The notes beneath the pieces were generated by a model. That model was not told the DNA's origin, did no database searches, and saw only the letters and a program-made list of their open reading frames with translations. 64,000 nucleotides of DNA from CAYRHN01 sp964424115 (GTDB lineage: Bacteria; Chloroflexota; Anaerolineae; Anaerolineales; Anaerolineaceae). A program made the position numbers and the translations under genes. Positions 60,907 to 64,000 of the stretch are shown piece by piece (position 1 is the stretch's first letter; the number at the start of each line of letters is the position of its first letter). The stretch covers positions 1 through 64,000 of the forward strand of contig CAYRHN010000006.1 in NCBI GenBank assembly GCA_964424115.1. Reading direction: 5' to 3'.

Positions 60907-62121
60907 TCACCGTACGTATTCCGCTTTTTTCTGGCATGGAAGAAGATCCTGTACCTTCAGGTCCCGTTCCATTTTCTCCCAATCTTTCGCCAGGAACGTT
61001 TCAGAGGATGGCACTGATTGCATGTGCGCATCGATGAGGGCGTTGATGATCAAGAGCAGGCGGCGAGGCGAACCACACGCAAGTTCAATGGCCCGATGGT
61101 GTACATCGGGTAATTCTTTGCTCGCAAAAAGGTTCAGGTCGAACTCCGCCATGCCAGCAGCTCGTATTCGTTCTGTGACGAGATTGGATAGTTGACTTTT
61201 GTCCCAAATGATTATAGCATTCTCAGGAGGGTAGGACAAGTTGAGTTGAGCTGCTGAATTTTGAACGGCTTCTTTTACCTCTACAGGCAGGAATATCTTG
61301 GCAAAAGCATGCCGCTTCTCCAGGAATCCAAGCCGGTGCAAAAAGGGCTGGAGCAGGCGGATCATGATAACGGGATCGGAATGGTGTGCATCCAACCCGT
61401 CCATTAAAACGAGAACATTGTCGAAGCCCCACTCATGCGCCGCCTCCAGGCCTGCTTCCACTGCATCCCACCCGGCAGGTAGCGCAGGCGCCTGAAGATA
61501 GGCGGTGTGGAGTGCTCGCAGCATCTCTTGTAAAGCAGGAGAGTCAGGCACTACCTTCACTGCAGGGCGCCCTACAAAAGACCAATAGGCTCCCAGCTTT
61601 GAACGGTTGTGGAGCTGCTTATGCTCCAACAGTCGTTCCAACAGGCGACGTGCTTTGATCTCGCCCACCGGGATCAACTTCGCCAGGGCTTCGATCTGTT
61701 GTTTGGAAGGACCGGGCCTGAACCGGCTGTACTGTTCGACAACATGGATCAACAGATCGATCACCAATTCCCGGGCTAATTGGCTGCCGTATTCCCTGTC
61801 GGACAGGTCGGTTTCTCCCCCGAAATTGTAGATCACGGTCATGGTCTTATCATCCAGCAGCGACCGGCAATCAGCGTTCACCTGATATTTGAGGGTCGTT
61901 TTGCCCATACCGGGTTCTGCAAAGATGAATAAGTGTCTGGGATCGCGCAAAGAATGAAAAGTCAGCTCTTTCCCGTCCTGGGTTTGGAGCCTGGGAAGGC
62001 TAAGATAATTGAAGAACTTAGGTATGTCTTGCGTATCCCCAACTTCTTGTTCGGCAGCGGTCAGTTCAAAAGGATCGAAGGATAAGCCAATCGATTGCAA
62101 ATACTGGAGTCTGGTGATCAT
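60907..62121 (-). CDS. P-loop NTPase with conserved Chloroflexi-like N-terminus
   Basis: 404 residues. Opening LQYLQSIGLSFDPFELTAAEQE, then Walker A AEPGMGKTT (68-76), Walker B VLVLMDGLD and a sensor-like ACGSPRRLLLIINAL near the C-terminus. The N-terminal LGLxxxPFxxxxAE layout is one I associate with AAA-like ATPases of Chloroflexota, stated from memory only. The end (DWEKMERDL) is helical. It is 27 bp upstream of the next NTPase gene; its ribosome-binding site is weak. Confidence 0.78.
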   Translation of the reverse strand: MITRLQYLQSIGLSFDPFELTAAEQEVGDTQDIPKFFNYLSLPRLQTQDGKELTFHSLRDPRHLFIFAEPGMGKTTLKYQVNADCRSLLDDKTMTVIYNFGGETDLSDREYGSQLARELVIDLLIHVVEQYSRFRPGPSKQQIEALAKLIPVGEIKARRLLERLLEHKQLHNRSKLGAYWSFVGRPAVKVVPDSPALQEMLRALHTAYLQAPALPAGWDAVEAGLEAAHEWGFDNVLVLMDGLDAHHSDPVIMIRLLQPFLHRLGFLEKRHAFAKIFLPVEVKEAVQNSAAQLNLSYPPENAIIIWDKSQLSNLVTERIRAAGMAEFDLNLFASKELPDVHHRAIELACGSPRRLLLIINALIDAHMQSVPSSETFLAKDWEKMERDLKVQDLLPCQKKAEYVR

Positions 62122-62252
62122 AATATAATTCCATATAAAATTGTTCGGCCTGTTAAGTCGATTATATACGTTTCGCTGCCTTCAATGGTTCGAAGGCAAG
62201 AGATTCAGGCCATTTTTACCTTCCCTGGGGTTGACTTAGACCTGACATCTTC
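62122..62252. other. Longest gap inside the NTPase operon
   Basis: 131 bp, AT-rich on the right half with ATTATATAC and ATATAATTC stretches, so an internal promoter is possible. No clear -35/-10 pair or hairpin was seen. Confidence 0.35.
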
Positions 62253-63545
62253 CTAACATAGCGCCACGCGCTTGTTCTCTACCCAATACCCTTGATTGCG
62301 CTGCCCCACCAGGTAGATAGGATTTTCCGGATCGGGTTCGATCCGTTCCCGTATTCGGTGGGCCAGCGTGTAATGATAATCCTGAACTTTCTTTGGCGCG
62401 GCTCGATCTTTTTTCCCCTCGTATAGTTCAGCAAAGAATTCGAATAAATACCGGTCTAACGGGATAAAATTTTCGCCGCGCCATACCCCACCCATATTAT
62501 TAGGTGCGATCCAGATTGGAATGTAGTTGCGGTAGAATTCCCGCCGCATTAGTGGCAAATCGGCGCCGTCCAATTTTCGACCGGATGGCGCATACTGCTT
62601 CAAGAGGATTTGCGCGGCGCACAACCAGGCGCCCGGGGTGGATTCTCCAATTTCGAGGTCGATCAATCCCTGTAAGGCATCCAGGAGGTCAGTGGCGGCG
62701 ATCTCGCTCAAGGCGCGCAGCTTGCCCCCAGAGGCGCTTTGCAGGCTGCGTTGGACCATCCCATTTAACACCTCTTCGCAGGGTGGGTCCACCAGGGTGA
62801 TCCTTACCCGGCTTTTCGAGAGACGCTCGGGGTCGACTTGCTCCAACATCTGGCGCGGCATGACAGCGATCAGGCGTAAATTGGGGTGGTGCATCAATTC
62901 ATGCCAGCTGAAAAGCGTTTGCAACTGGCGGATTTGTTCCTCGGGCAGCCCCAGAGGAACTTCCATGGTGATCCAGATCCTGGTATATCCGATGGACTGA
63001 CAGATATCCAACAGTTCGCTGATCTGGTCTTTTGCATCTCGGGGATTTGTCTGGCTTTGATAGAGATCTTCATATTTGATCCCCTGCATAAGATCGGCTG
63101 ATTCGGGGGGGAGCTTTTCCAACCAGCGGCTGAAATAACGCGGCGAATCAAATTTTCGGATGGCCCAGAGCAAAAATTGGCGTTGTGTATTGGGAATCTG
63201 CAGGATCAATTCAGGCTTTTCAAGGATCTCTTCCGATAATTGCCGGGAGACCAGATGAATCCAATTCCATAGATGCCCATTTTGGGTAGTTTGAGGTAGA
63301 TCTTTCCACTGTCTCGGGGAATAGTCCAATACAAAGATATGCGGGCCGGCCGTGCGCAGAACGGACTGCAACACGGTGGTCTTTCCACTGCCTGCCGTGC
63401 CGCTGATCACGCTCCACAGGGTTTGGCCTCTGATGACCTCCTCCACCGGCCGCGGCAGGTAACATTCCTGCCACCAGCGTGCATCTTCCGCTGCCAGCCG
63501 GTCTTCAGGTTTTACAAAAGGCCAGAAATCATAAGAGTGGGTCAT
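62253..63545 (-). CDS. P-loop NTPase (AAA/STAND-like)
   Basis: 430 residues. Walker A GTAGSGKTT (49-57), a strand-3/Walker-B region around RIWITMEVPLGLPE and a RLIAVMPRQ strand after it fit a STAND/AAA-like core with a weakened Walker B. The C-terminal 100 residues (RDYHYTLAHRIRERIEPDPENPIYLVGQRNQGYWV-like) strongly resemble an OmpR-type winged helix: the LAHRIRERIEPDP..PIYLV..RN.GYWV pattern is its recognition helix and wing. It starts 3 bp after the preceding gene's stop, so both are one transcript. Confidence 0.78.
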   Translation of the reverse strand: MTHSYDFWPFVKPEDRLAAEDARWWQECYLPRPVEEVIRGQTLWSVISGTAGSGKTTVLQSVLRTAGPHIFVLDYSPRQWKDLPQTTQNGHLWNWIHLVSRQLSEEILEKPELILQIPNTQRQFLLWAIRKFDSPRYFSRWLEKLPPESADLMQGIKYEDLYQSQTNPRDAKDQISELLDICQSIGYTRIWITMEVPLGLPEEQIRQLQTLFSWHELMHHPNLRLIAVMPRQMLEQVDPERLSKSRVRITLVDPPCEEVLNGMVQRSLQSASGGKLRALSEIAATDLLDALQGLIDLEIGESTPGAWLCAAQILLKQYAPSGRKLDGADLPLMRREFYRNYIPIWIAPNNMGGVWRGENFIPLDRYLFEFFAELYEGKKDRAAPKKVQDYHYTLAHRIRERIEPDPENPIYLVGQRNQGYWVENKRVALC

Positions 63546-63548
63546 GGT

Positions 63549-64000
63549 TCAGCTATTCTTCTTTTTCCAATCATCAAAGGCATCTGCGCACGCGCGCATA
63601 AGGCTGCCAGGATTATTTTCGCATCTTGCGATCAACCTTTCCAATTCACGGGTGGAAATTACTTCTTCGAAATTCAATGAGGAGTTATTTGATAAATTTC
63701 GATACGTATCAAAACGCATCTTGACTAGCTCTGCCAGGTGGGCTTTATCCCAGGTTAATTTGCAGGTGTAATCGGCAATGGGCAGTTCTGCATGTGCTGC
63801 ATCCACCAGCACATAGGTGGTGATCCCCGCAGCGCGCCAGGCGGGGGGATAGATAGCCAGCGGAATATGCTCAGGATCGTGATCCTTGAGGTCCCAGGCA
63901 ACGCGCAGTTGGCTAAACCCGAGCGCCTGGGCTGCTTGATTTAATACACCCGGCCAATGATCCGCATCCAGAAGGCAGTTTCGTTCCTGCTTAACTGCGG
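63549..64000 (-). CDS. C-terminal part of a fifth P-loop NTPase-like gene (cut by window edge)
   Basis: Open to the right edge, about 150 residues visible, without a stop. The sequence includes LRVAWDLKDHDPEHIPLAIYPPAW, a THE/TYVLVD strand, and near the end ERLIARCENNPGSLMRACADAF, which matches the sensor-2-like position (CGSPRRLLLIINAL) of the NTPase at 60907-62121. The Walker A motif would lie outside the window, so the family call rests on the C-terminal similarity and operon context. Confidence 0.6.
   Translation of the reverse strand, partial: AVKQERNCLLDADHWPGVLNQAAQALGFSQLRVAWDLKDHDPEHIPLAIYPPAWRAAGITTYVLVDAAHAELPIADYTCKLTWDKAHLAELVKMRFDTYRNLSNNSSLNFEEVISTRELERLIARCENNPGSLMRACADAFDDWKKKNS

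Overview
The window looks like chromosomal DNA of an uncultured or poorly described Chloroflexota bacterium, probably Anaerolineae-like. The evidence is indirect: fairly high GC with ATG/GTG/TTG starts and clear Shine-Dalgarno sites, large secreted multidomain proteins, lipoproteins with Thr/Pro-rich linkers, an M64 peptidase, a Ser/Thr kinase beside an FHA protein, and many dispersed intergenic repeats (ACGGAT-, CACAAAG- and GGTTGGGTT-type). No rRNA or ribosomal protein gene is present, so the assignment is an inference.

Layout. 1-9.1 kb: a PIG-L type deacetylase, a very large secreted GH13 starch-degrading enzyme and a convergent, AT-richer secreted beta-helix protein. 9.4-17.7 kb: a tightly packed six-gene operon with a LuxE-like acyl-activating enzyme, a transglutaminase-fold protein, an MFS transporter and a MacAB-like exporter (ATPase, FtsX permease, adaptor). 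17.8-18.2 kb: REP palindromes around a decayed RAYT transposase. 18.2-38.1 kb: mixed housekeeping and surface genes (lipoproteins, a solute-binding protein with a peptidase-MA protein, a YefM/YoeB-type toxin-antitoxin pair with a visible promoter and operator, MBL hydrolase, PfkB kinase, M64 peptidase, AAA ATPase, GDPD, GH3 protein, STPK/FHA pair, LarA homologue).

38.2-50.1 kb: an intact tRNA-Arg(GCG) gene on the left, and a 40-bp copy of its 3' end (one mismatch) 11.8 kb to the right. The segment between them reads as a genomic island, although no integrase is visible. It carries the most unusual gene set: two related phosphoribosyltransferase-like proteins (one fused to a phosphatase-like domain that lacks the catalytic Cys, one with a winged-helix-like tail) around a compact RtcB-type RNA ligase, followed by two large surface proteins (H-type lectin; degenerate M23 plus ricin-B-like plus Ig-like modules). 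An RNA-repair or conflict role for the PRTase/RtcB set is an inference.

50.1-54.3 kb: a two-component system and an ABC exporter with an unlisted 34-codon membrane peptide gene. Both promoters carry TGTCGCA-like repeats at exact 11-bp spacing, which predicts direct control of the exporter by the response regulator. 54.7-64.0 kb: a leftward operon of five different P-loop NTPase genes (the first cut by the window edge) ending in a radical SAM/SPASM enzyme. No named system explains this set. With the tRNA-bounded PRTase/RtcB set it is the best candidate for an undescribed system.
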